Shown here piece after piece: positions 44,378-51,345 of a stretch of 64,000 nt of DNA. Under the pieces are notes generated by a model. It saw only the letters and a list, made by a program, of their open reading frames with translations, was not told the DNA's origin and ran no database searches. A program made the position numbers and the translations under genes. Each line of letters opens with the position of its first letter. Position 1 is the stretch's first letter. This DNA is from Streptomyces sp. SJL17-4 (lineage in GTDB: Bacteria > Actinomycetota > Actinomycetes > Streptomycetales > Streptomycetaceae): the NCBI RefSeq assembly GCF_036826855.1, contig NZ_CP104578.1:3224001-3288000 (forward strand). Reading direction: 5' to 3'.

Positions 44378-45646
44378 TCAGCGCCCTCCGGCGCGGCGCC
44401 GCAGCCCCAGCGAGCCCCGGTCGCCCGCCCGCGCGAGCTGCTTGCCGGGCTGCCCGGCCGCCGTCGCCGCCGACGGGGCCTGGACCAGGCCCAGTTCGCC
44501 CGCGAGAGCCCACAGCGCCTGCTTGACCGTCGACTTGGCGTCGAGCTCGTGCAGCCGGCCCGCGTCGACGACCGCCTGGAGCTCCTTGAAGTGGGCGGGG
44601 ACGGCGACGCCCGCGACCCGGGTGCCGGTGATCTTCTGGACGAGGGGCGGCTGGATCTCGGTGGCGCGGTGGTGGCGGTTGACCAGGGTCACCGTCTCCT
44701 CGGCCTTGCGGACCTGGAGCCGTTCCCACATGCGTACGGTCCGCTTGGCCGCCCGGACGGCGACCACGTCCGGCGTGGCGACGAGGACGGCGGTGTCGGC
44801 CATCTCGATCGCGGCGGCGTTGGCGCTGTTGAGCTGGGAGCCGCAGTCGACGACGACGACCTCGTGCCGGCCGCGCAGGGCGCTGACGATCTGGCGGGCT
44901 GCGCGGTCGGTGACCTCCTCACCGCGCTCGCCCTCCGCCGGGGCGAGGAGCAGGGAGAGGCCGGTCTCGTGGACGTACACGGCGTCCTGGAGGACGCGCG
45001 GCGAGATGTCGGCGATGGAGGCGAGGTCGGCGACGGAGCGCCGGAACTGGACGTCCAGGTAGGAGGCGATGTCGCCGCTCTGGAGGTCCATGTCGACGAG
45101 CGCGACGGTACGCCCGGAGGCGCGGGCCGCGAGGGCGAGGTGGACGGCGGTGACGGTGGCGCCGACGCCGCCCTTGGCGCCGCTGACGGTGACGACGGTG
45201 CCGCCGGGGCCGGTGACCTGGTCGGCCCCCGCGCCGAGGTGGCGGCGGACGCCGACGGACCACTGGGCGGCGGCCTGGACGCGGCTGGCGAGTTCCTCGT
45301 AGCCGAGGGGCAGGGTGACGAGCCCCCGCGCGCCGGAGTCCATGGCGGCGGAGAAGAGGACGGGGCTCGCGTCGGCGGTGATGAGGACGACGCCGACGGC
45401 GGGGAAGCGGAGGGCGACCTCGCGGACGAGTTCGAGCGCGGGGACGGGTCCGATCCGCTCGTGGACCAGGACGACCTCGGGGAGTTCGTCGAGCGATGCG
45501 GCGGCGAGCCGCGCGAGGGTGTCGACGAGCTGGGTGGAGTCGGTGACCGGAAGGGCGGGCTCGGCGTCGGGGAGCTGGCCGATGAGGGTGGTGACGGACC
45601 GGGCCGCGTCGGGGTCGCCGACGGCCGGCAGGATCCTGGTGGTCAT
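44378..45646 (-). CDS. TadZ/CpaE-like ParA-superfamily ATPase
   Basis: The 422-residue protein has a receiver-like N-terminal domain (MTTRILPAVGDPDAAR ... GVVLITADASPVLFSAAMDSGARGLVTLPLGYEEL in part) and a MinD/ParA ATPase domain (deviant Walker A VSGAKGGVGATVTAVHLALAA, VALVDMDLQSGDIASYLDV, VVVDCGSQLN). Such proteins position the Tad machine. Its ribosome site AGGTGAGG lies just before the point where the TnpB element is inserted, so translation is intact but it is cut off from cpaB. Confidence 0.9.
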   Translation of the reverse strand: MTTRILPAVGDPDAARSVTTLIGQLPDAEPALPVTDSTQLVDTLARLAAASLDELPEVVLVHERIGPVPALELVREVALRFPAVGVVLITADASPVLFSAAMDSGARGLVTLPLGYEELASRVQAAAQWSVGVRRHLGAGADQVTGPGGTVVTVSGAKGGVGATVTAVHLALAARASGRTVALVDMDLQSGDIASYLDVQFRRSVADLASIADISPRVLQDAVYVHETGLSLLLAPAEGERGEEVTDRAARQIVSALRGRHEVVVVDCGSQLNSANAAAIEMADTAVLVATPDVVAVRAAKRTVRMWERLQVRKAEETVTLVNRHHRATEIQPPLVQKITGTRVAGVAVPAHFKELQAVVDAGRLHELDAKSTVKQALWALAGELGLVQAPSAATAAGQPGKQLARAGDRGSLGLRRRAGGR

Positions 45647-45736
45647 ACCGGCCTCACCTGGTTCATCCGAAGGTGCCCTGGGAGCTGAGAGGCATTGCGG
45701 CACCAGCCAAGCAGGGCGGGCACGGAAGAGCTGCCG

Positions 45737-45895
45737 TCAGGGCTGCTCGCCTCCTGGCGAGGCGACGTCCCGCTCGGACTCCAACCGGTGGACGATCTCG
45801 GAATTGAGAGACCTGCGAGCGGACTTCGCCTCGACTGCCAACCACGCGTGGAGGTCGGCAGGCAGGCGGAGGGTGATGCGCTTCTCTTCATCCAT
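45737..45895 (-). CDS. Arc/CopG-type ribbon-helix-helix protein
   Basis: The 52-residue protein has a beta strand and two helices of the MetJ/Arc fold (EEKRITLRLPADLHAWLAVE, AKSARRSLNSEIVHRLESE). Such small regulators are common partners of TnpB-type elements in Streptomyces. It is divergent from tnpB with a 50-bp gap containing a near-palindrome, so it probably represses tnpB and itself. Confidence 0.85.
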   Translation of the reverse strand: MDEEKRITLRLPADLHAWLAVEAKSARRSLNSEIVHRLESERDVASPGGEQP

Positions 45896-45928
45896 GGCTC
45901 CACTGTAATGACCCCGCGACGCCTAGAT

Positions 45929-45945
45929 GGTGACATAATGACACC
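45929..45945. promoter_or_regulatory. Near-palindromic operator and leaderless tnpB promoter
   Basis: GGTGACATAATGACACC is an inverted repeat with one mismatch per arm. It contains a -10-like CATAAT (45934-45939) ending 6 bp before the tnpB ATG. No ribosome site is present, so tnpB is probably leaderless and blocked when the ribbon-helix-helix protein binds. Confidence 0.6.
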
Positions 45946-47172
45946 ATGGCGACACGAGGCGGAGTGGGCGGAAATACCGGACGTGCCCGGTACACCTACC
46001 GGCTTCGCGTCTCGACGACTGCTCGTACCGCACTCCTCGCGGAGTGGGCGCGGTGCCGATGGATCTGGAACGAGAGCTGCGCCCGCTCGAAGAGGGCGTA
46101 CGCCGACAAAGAGCCGTGCGGCCCGGCCCGGCTGGACAAGATGCTGACAGAGGCCCGCTCCGCGAACAGCTGGCTTCGAGAGGGTAGTTCCGTCCCGCAG
46201 CAGCAGACCATCCGCGATTTCGCCAAGTCCCGTGCGAAGGCGCTGAAGGACATCAAAGCTGGGTTGCCGCAGCGACATCGGGCCGGGATGCCGAAGCACA
46301 AGAGGAAGCGCGCGGCCGCCCCGACTCTGAACTACACGCAACGTGGGTTCCGACTGAAGGACGGGCGCCTGCGACTCGCAGGCGGCATCGACCTGACGGT
46401 TGTGTGGTCTCGCGACCTCCCCGGCCCGCCGTCCTCCGTCCGCGTTCACCGCGACAGCCTTGGCCACTGGTACGCCTCGTTCGTCGTGACCGCGCCCGTC
46501 GAGGCACTGCCGACCACCGGCCGTGTGATCGGGATCGACTGGGGCGTCCGGGAGACGGCCACCACCACCTCGGACACCCACGACCTCGCTCACGCGCAGC
46601 ATGGGAGGGCGGCCGCGCAGCGCCTTACCCGCTATCAGCGCATGATGGCCCGCCGCCGGCCCAAGCATGGCCAATCGGCGTCGAAGGGATACCGGCAAGC
46701 CAGCCGCCAGGCCGCCAAGGTACACAAGAAGGTCTCCCGCCAGCGGCAGGACACCGGACGCAAGTGGGCCAAGCGCGTGGTAGCCGACCATGACATCCTG
46801 GCCATTGAGGACTTCCAGCCGAAGTTCCTCGCGAAGACGACCATGGCACGCAAGGCGGCGGACGCTGCGATCGGCGCCACCAAGGCAGCCCTGATCGAGA
46901 TGGGCCGCAAGCACGGGCGAGACATCCGCCTCGTGCATCCCGCGCACTCCACCATGGACTGCGCACAGTGCGGAGCGAGAACCAAGCACGCGCTACCTCT
47001 CTCAGAACGTACCTATCACTGCATCACGTGCGGAGCCGTGTCCCCCAGGGACAAGAACTCCGCCCGCGTCATGCTGATCCGGGCTGGTCTCAACCCGGCT
47101 GGTGCCGATCGTGCAAGTGCTGTTGGACCGCCGGTCCACAGCCAACGTGAGCCAGGAATCCCCTCCCGCTAG
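45946..47172 (+). CDS. tnpB: TnpB RNA-guided endonuclease
   Basis: The 408-residue protein is a full-length TnpB: an N-terminal OrfB HTH/wedge region (YTYRLRVSTTARTALLAEW), then a split RuvC nuclease with Asp198 (GRVIGIDWGV), Glu288 (ILAIEDFQ) and Asp369 (VSPRDKNSA). A zinc ribbon between them has two CxxC pairs (DCAQCGA, CITCGA). All catalytic residues are present, so it is likely active. TnpB uses an RNA from the right end of the element to cut DNA next to the target-adjacent motif. Confidence 0.93.
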   Translation: MATRGGVGGNTGRARYTYRLRVSTTARTALLAEWARCRWIWNESCARSKRAYADKEPCGPARLDKMLTEARSANSWLREGSSVPQQQTIRDFAKSRAKALKDIKAGLPQRHRAGMPKHKRKRAAAPTLNYTQRGFRLKDGRLRLAGGIDLTVVWSRDLPGPPSSVRVHRDSLGHWYASFVVTAPVEALPTTGRVIGIDWGVRETATTTSDTHDLAHAQHGRAAAQRLTRYQRMMARRRPKHGQSASKGYRQASRQAAKVHKKVSRQRQDTGRKWAKRVVADHDILAIEDFQPKFLAKTTMARKAADAAIGATKAALIEMGRKHGRDIRLVHPAHSTMDCAQCGARTKHALPLSERTYHCITCGAVSPRDKNSARVMLIRAGLNPAGADRASAVGPPVHSQREPGIPSR

Positions 47173-47188
47173 GGAGGGGAGGATTCAA
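47050..47188 (+). ncRNA. Probable omega RNA at the tnpB 3' end
   Basis: In this family the guide RNA overlaps the tnpB 3' end and the right end. Here the terminal CCCCTCCC-GCTA-GGGAGGGG hairpin and the closing TTCAA fit that pattern. The guide would begin at 47189 (TTGTCCTTTTCGAGCGTGTA). The 5' boundary is a guess. Confidence 0.55.
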
Positions 47189-47892
47189 TTGTCCTTTTCG
47201 AGCGTGTAGGTGCGGTCGCGCTGGTCGGCGGGGGCGCCGCCGGTGGTGGGGGCGACCAGGGCGAGGCGTACGTGCTCGGCGAAGGACTCGGCGTACGCGA
47301 CGCGCTGGGCGTCGAGGGTGGAGAGGGCGAAGGAGATCGGCACGGCGTCGTTGGCGCGCGCCGAGCCCTGGGAGCTGTCCCGGATCGACGTGAGTTTGCC
47401 GACGTCCAGGACGCGGGCGCCTGCGACGATCATGCGGGACTGGGAGGGCTCGCCCTTCTTGTCGCCCGCGAAGGTGGCGTAGATGTTGACGGTGGCGCCC
47501 GCGGTGATCTTCCCGGCGACACCGGTGGCGGCGTCGACCATGATCGCGATCTCCTGCTGGCCCGGCTGGAGTTCGGGCCGCTCGACGATCATGTCGGACT
47601 GGAGGAGCGAACCGGCCTTGAGCCGGGTGACGGCGATCCGGCCCTCGATCTGGCGGAGGTCGGTGACGGCGGTCTCCGAGAGCCACCGCTCGGGCATCGA
47701 GATCTTCTCGAACTGGTCCGCCCTCAGGGGGGCGTACGGCTCCACGTTGCGCTTGATCCGGTACGCGGTGGTCTCCGGGCCGACCTTGGAGTTCACGTCG
47801 CTGATGACGGCGAGCACACCGGCGAAGGCGCCGATCGCGCACAGGACGGACAGCAGCAGCAGGATCACGCCGCGGCGCTGGCGGGAGTTCAT
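47185..47892 (-). CDS. cpaB: CpaB/RcpC-like Flp pilus assembly protein (SAF domain)
   Basis: The 235-residue protein has one N-terminal helix (GVILLLLSVLCAIGAFAGVLAVI), a SAF domain (about 40-115; EPYAPLRADQFEKISMPERWL, LKAGSLLQSDMI) and a C-terminal domain (EIAIMVDAATGVAGKITAGATVNIYATF). CpaB acts at the periplasmic or wall face of Tad systems. The final codons GAC AAT TGA use bases of the TnpB element; the ancestral end appears to be GAC AAA TGA, so only the last residue changed. Confidence 0.88.
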   Translation of the reverse strand: MNSRQRRGVILLLLSVLCAIGAFAGVLAVISDVNSKVGPETTAYRIKRNVEPYAPLRADQFEKISMPERWLSETAVTDLRQIEGRIAVTRLKAGSLLQSDMIVERPELQPGQQEIAIMVDAATGVAGKITAGATVNIYATFAGDKKGEPSQSRMIVAGARVLDVGKLTSIRDSSQGSARANDAVPISFALSTLDAQRVAYAESFAEHVRLALVAPTTGGAPADQRDRTYTLEKDN

Positions 47893-47974
47893 GGCCGTAC
47901 TACCTCGATCGGAGACGTGGGTCCGGGGCGGACGGGAGCGGGCGGTCGGAGGCGGGAGGAGGAGTGTTCACGAA

Positions 47975-48030
47975 GGGGGCGAGGCGGGGGGTCGGAGGGG
48001 GCGAGGCGGGGGGGCGGAGGGGGCGCGGGG
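47975..48030. repeat. 22-bp G-rich tandem repeat after the stop of the zinc-ribbon gene
   Basis: Units 47975-47996 and 47997-48018 (GGGGGCGAGGCGGGGGGTCG-type) and a partial third run up to the minus-strand stop at 48035-48037. Confidence 0.75.
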
Positions 48031-48034
48031 CTGC

Positions 48035-49066
48035 TCACGGCAGGGCACGGGTCGGGTTCACCTGCACGTTCACCGGGGTGAGCTGGGCGTACGACGAGGC
48101 CGGGTGGGCCGGGTGCGCGCCCGCCTGTGGGGTCGTCTGCGCTCCGGGCCCGAGTACGCGCGTGCCGCCGTCGCGCCCGCCGCCCCCGCCCCCGCCCCCC
48201 GAGCCGCCGGTCAGCGCGCGACCGCCCTGCTCCGGCACCGATCCGACCTGGAGGGGTGCCCCGCAGAAGCCGCAGCGGTCGCCGATGAGTTCCATCGCGC
48301 ACCAGTGGCAGGTCTCGCGCCGTACGGAGGAGACGAGCTGGTAGAGGACGGGCAGGTCGGGCAGGTACGCGGCGAACTCGACGAGCTTCCCCGTCCCCCA
48401 CCAGCGGGGCGAGGCCTCGGGCAGCGGTGTCTCCAGGACGGCGCCCTGGATCCGCCACCCGGGCACGAGCGTGGTCGTGGGCCAGTCGGTCTGGAGCTGG
48501 CCCCGGGCGAGCAGGAGCTCGGTGGTGAACTCCGGTCCCGGAAGGGCCACCTCCCCGCTGCCGACGCGGGTGATCTGCGCGGTGGGTCCGGCGAGTACGG
48601 CGAAGTGGGCGCCGGGCAGCCAGCCCTTGAGGTGGGAGCCGAGGCTGACGGGGACGCGGTCGAGCCGGGAGACGGAGCCGAGGACGGCGCCGGCGTAGAT
48701 GTAGTGGGCGAGCAGCCGGGCGGCGGAGGCGAGGACGCCGGGGCTGAAGTCGCAGCCCGCCAACTGCCGGAGCTGGCGGACGAGTACGGCCGCTCCGAGG
48801 GGTGGCAGGTCGGTTCCGACCAGGGCGATCCGGTCGCTTTCGAGCAGGGCGCGGACGGCGCGCAGTCGTTGCTCGACGGCGGGCGGGGCGGAGGTGGGGC
48901 AGACGACGACCACGTGTCCGTACCGCGCGAGGAGCTGCTGCATGTCGGCGATCGAGGCGTCGAGCGACTGGGTGTCGGGGGCCGGGAGGACGGTGGCGTG
49001 CGGGGTCCCGGGGTCGGTCGGCGGCAGCGCCAGGTCGGCACTGGTGACCGCGATCGCTGTCGGCAC
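48035..49066 (-). CDS. Zinc-ribbon protein at the head of the Tad locus
   Basis: The 343-residue protein has an N-terminal alpha/beta region with a hydrophobic strand (YGHVVVVCPTSAPPAV), a middle domain (GWLPGAHFAVLAGPTAQITRVG, WWGTGKLVEFAAYLPDLPVLYQL) and a C-terminal CHWC...CGFC zinc ribbon. A Gly-rich tail follows. It is read in the same direction as cpaB, 142 bp upstream of it. I recognise no named family; a regulatory or assembly role in the pilus locus is an inference from position. Confidence 0.7.
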   Translation of the reverse strand: MPTAIAVTSADLALPPTDPGTPHATVLPAPDTQSLDASIADMQQLLARYGHVVVVCPTSAPPAVEQRLRAVRALLESDRIALVGTDLPPLGAAVLVRQLRQLAGCDFSPGVLASAARLLAHYIYAGAVLGSVSRLDRVPVSLGSHLKGWLPGAHFAVLAGPTAQITRVGSGEVALPGPEFTTELLLARGQLQTDWPTTTLVPGWRIQGAVLETPLPEASPRWWGTGKLVEFAAYLPDLPVLYQLVSSVRRETCHWCAMELIGDRCGFCGAPLQVGSVPEQGGRALTGGSGGGGGGGGRDGGTRVLGPGAQTTPQAGAHPAHPASSYAQLTPVNVQVNPTRALP

Positions 49067-49299
49067 GTCGGACCCCCCGTCCCCTCCGGCCTCCGGTGTC
49101 CCGGGAGCCGTGGATCACTTACCGCGTTCACGGCATCACCGCAGGGTGCTGCCGCCTCTGCACCTTATCCGCGTCCCCCGGGGTGGTGAACACACAATCC
49201 GCCAAGCTGTCCCGCTTTCTCGGGGATCCGGAGGCCGGACCCGCCGAGCCTGTGCGCGCTGCTGTCACCCGCTCCGAACAGGGCTTGCTGCCAGAGGTC

Positions 49300-49328
49300 T
49301 TGACAACACGATTGGTCTGGACCAACTT
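49300..49328 (+). promoter_or_regulatory. Chitinase promoter with DasR-type operator
   Basis: A -35 TTGACA (49300-49305) and a weak -10 CAACTT (49323-49328) at 17-bp spacing enclose ATTGGTCTGGACCAACT (49311-49327). Its core TTGGTC-TG-GACCAA is a perfect palindrome and matches the published DasR responsive element of Streptomyces chitin genes at most positions. DasR bound here would block RNA polymerase until N-acetylglucosamine 6-phosphate rises. Confidence 0.8.
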
Positions 49329-49379
49329 GTCCCCACAGCGGTGGCCACCGCCCGCACGCCCCGTACGCCCCGTACCGCC

Positions 49380-49530
49380 CGCACCTCCCGCACCTCCCGC
49401 ACCTCCCGCACCTCAGGCAGCCTCTGCACCCCCATACCCCCCGTACCGCCTCGTACCCCCGTACGAGCCCCTCCGTACGACGACGTACGGCACCTCCACA
49501 TCCCCCACATCCCCAACTCCCCTCCGGAGG
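49380..49530 (+). promoter_or_regulatory. C-rich repetitive leader of the chitinase mRNA
   Basis: Four CCCGCACCT-type 9-bp units (about 49378-49412) and several CGTAC-containing pieces fill the leader between promoter and start. CACCTCC units are complementary to the GGAGG ribosome site at 49526-49530, so they could pair with it. Between 49067 and 49299 I see nothing else. Confidence 0.4.
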
Positions 49531-49536
49531 ATGCAC

Positions 49537-51246
49537 GTGGACCGCACCACCACCCGCCCGCACGGACGCCGCTGGCTCGGCGGGGCGCTCGCGCTCGCCG
49601 TCGGCTCCGGGCTCGTCCTCGTCGGCGGAGCCGGCACCGCGCAGGCGGCCGACGTCAACGTCGCCAAGAACGCCGGTTTCGAGAACGGCCTGACCAACTG
49701 GTCCTGTTCCGCCGGGAGCGGCGCCGCCGTCTCCTCCCCGGTCCGCACCGGGGCCGGCGCGCTCCGGGCGACCCCGGCCGGGCTCGACAACGCCAAGTGC
49801 GTGCAGACCGTGGCCGTGAAGCCCAACTCGACGTACACGCTGAGCGCCTGGGTCCAGGGCGGCTACGCCTACCTCGGCGCGACCGGCACCGGGACCACCG
49901 ACGTCTCCACGTGGACGCCCGACAGCCCCTCCTGGAAGCAGCTCACGACCACCTTCACCACCGGCGCGAGCACCACTTCCGTCCAGATCTACACCCACGG
50001 CTGGTACGGGACCTCCCCGTACTCCGTCGACGACGTCAGCGTCTTCGGGCCCGACGGGGGCGGCGGCCAGGACCCCGACCCGGTCGTGCCGTCCACCCCG
50101 GCCGGTCTCGCCGCGGGCACCGTCACCTCCTCCTCCGTCGCCCTGAGCTGGGGCGCGGTCTCCGGCGCCACGGGCTACAAGGTGTACCGGGACGGCGGCA
50201 ACCCGCAGACGGTGAGCGGCACGTCGACCACGATCACCGGACTCACGGCCGACACGGCGTACCAGTTCCAGGTCGCCGCGACGAACTCCGCGGGCGAGTC
50301 CGCGAAGTCCGGCGCCGTCTCGGCCCGTACGGCCAAGGTCACCGACCCGGGCCCCGGCCCGGCCGTGCCCAAGCACGCCCTCACCGGCTACTGGCAGAAC
50401 TTCAACAACGGCGCCACGGTCCAGAAGCTGCGGGACGTGCAGTCGCAGTACGACATCATCGCCGTCTCGTTCGCCGACTCGACGACCACGGCGGGCCAGA
50501 TCGTCTTCAACCTCGACCCGGCCGTCGGCTACGCCTCGGTCGCCGACTTCAAGGCGGACATCGCCGCGAAGAAGGCCGCCGGCAAGTCGGTCATCATCTC
50601 GGTCGGCGGCGAGAAGGGGAACGTCACGATCAACAGTGACGCCTCGGCGACCGCCTTCGCGAACAGCGCGTACGCCCTCATGCAGGAGTACGGCTTCAAC
50701 GGTGTCGACATCGACCTCGAGCACGGCATCAACTCGACGTACCTGACCAAGGCGCTGCGTCAGCTGTCCGCCAAGGCCGGTTCGTCGCTGGTCCTGACGA
50801 TGGCCCCGCAGACGATCGACATGCAGAACACGGGCACGGAGTACTTCAAGACCGCGCTCGCCGTGAAGGACATCCTCACGGTCGTCAACATGCAGTACTA
50901 CAACAGCGGTTCGATGCTCGGCTGCGACGGCAAGGTCTACAGCCAGGGCTCGGTGGACTTCCTCACCGCGCTCGCCTGCATCCAGATCCAGGGCGGTCTC
51001 TCCCCGTCGCAGGTCGGTCTGGGCGTTCCCGCCTCCACGCGGGGTGCGGGCAGCGGCTACGTCGACCCGCAGATCGTGAAGAACGCGCTGGACTGCCTGA
51101 CCAAGCTCACGAGCTGCGGCACCTTCAAGCCGGCCCAGGCCTGGCCGACGCTCCGCGGCGCCATGACCTGGTCGACCAACTGGGACGCGACGGCCGGCAA
51201 CGCCTGGTCGAACGCGGTGGGTCCGCACGTCCACAACCTGCCGTAA
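49537..51246 (+). CDS. Secreted GH18 chitinase with CBM and fibronectin III domains
   Basis: The 569-residue protein has a signal peptide (to about AQAA, residue 38), a carbohydrate-binding beta-sandwich (about 40-170; NAGFENGLTNWSCSAGSG), one FnIII domain (about 182-270) and a GH18 catalytic barrel (about 280-569). The catalytic motif is FNGVDIDLEH with Glu395 as acid. It cleaves chitin outside the cell. GGAGG touches the ATG at 49531, so the GTG at 49537 (MDRTTTRPHG) at 6-nt spacing is preferred. Confidence 0.95.
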   Translation: MDRTTTRPHGRRWLGGALALAVGSGLVLVGGAGTAQAADVNVAKNAGFENGLTNWSCSAGSGAAVSSPVRTGAGALRATPAGLDNAKCVQTVAVKPNSTYTLSAWVQGGYAYLGATGTGTTDVSTWTPDSPSWKQLTTTFTTGASTTSVQIYTHGWYGTSPYSVDDVSVFGPDGGGGQDPDPVVPSTPAGLAAGTVTSSSVALSWGAVSGATGYKVYRDGGNPQTVSGTSTTITGLTADTAYQFQVAATNSAGESAKSGAVSARTAKVTDPGPGPAVPKHALTGYWQNFNNGATVQKLRDVQSQYDIIAVSFADSTTTAGQIVFNLDPAVGYASVADFKADIAAKKAAGKSVIISVGGEKGNVTINSDASATAFANSAYALMQEYGFNGVDIDLEHGINSTYLTKALRQLSAKAGSSLVLTMAPQTIDMQNTGTEYFKTALAVKDILTVVNMQYYNSGSMLGCDGKVYSQGSVDFLTALACIQIQGGLSPSQVGLGVPASTRGAGSGYVDPQIVKNALDCLTKLTSCGTFKPAQAWPTLRGAMTWSTNWDATAGNAWSNAVGPHVHNLP

Positions 51247-51274
51247 CGGAACGATCCCGCTCCCCGCACCACCC

Positions 51275-51304
51275 GCGGCGCCGCCGGTCTCCCGGCGGCG
51301 CCGC
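51275..51304. terminator. Terminator between chitinase and kinase genes
   Basis: A perfect 13-bp stem (GCGGCGCCGCCGG and complement) with loop TCTC, 28 bp past the chitinase stop. Confidence 0.75.
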
Positions 51305-51310
51305 GTCGTT

Positions 51311-51345
51311 TCACCTGGGCCTCAGGCGTCGGGCCTCACCTGGGC
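51311..51345. repeat. 25-bp duplication of the kinase gene end
   Basis: TCACCTGGGC occurs at 51311 and again at 51336, where TCA is the kinase stop. The 25-bp offset puts the copied stop in another frame. Confidence 0.55.

Larger units (their letters stand above)
45667..47188 (+). mobile_element. IS200/IS605-superfamily TnpB element without TnpA
   Basis: The element spans from just after TTCAT (45662-45666, candidate target-adjacent motif) to TTCAA (47184-47188). It contains a divergent ribbon-helix-helix gene and tnpB and no TnpA transposase. The left end has a GGTGCC/GGCACC stem (45672-45704); the right end has CCCCTCCC-GCTA-GGGAGGGG (47164-47180 region) before TTCAA. Joining the flanks gives cpaB ending in AAA TGA followed directly by the tadZ ribosome site, which supports the chosen ends. 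Confidence 0.85.

Noticed and set aside
49096..49536. In-frame upstream extension of the chitinase
   Set aside because: It would place the signal peptide inside the protein and include the promoter and C-rich leader; GGAGG favours the GTG at 49537.
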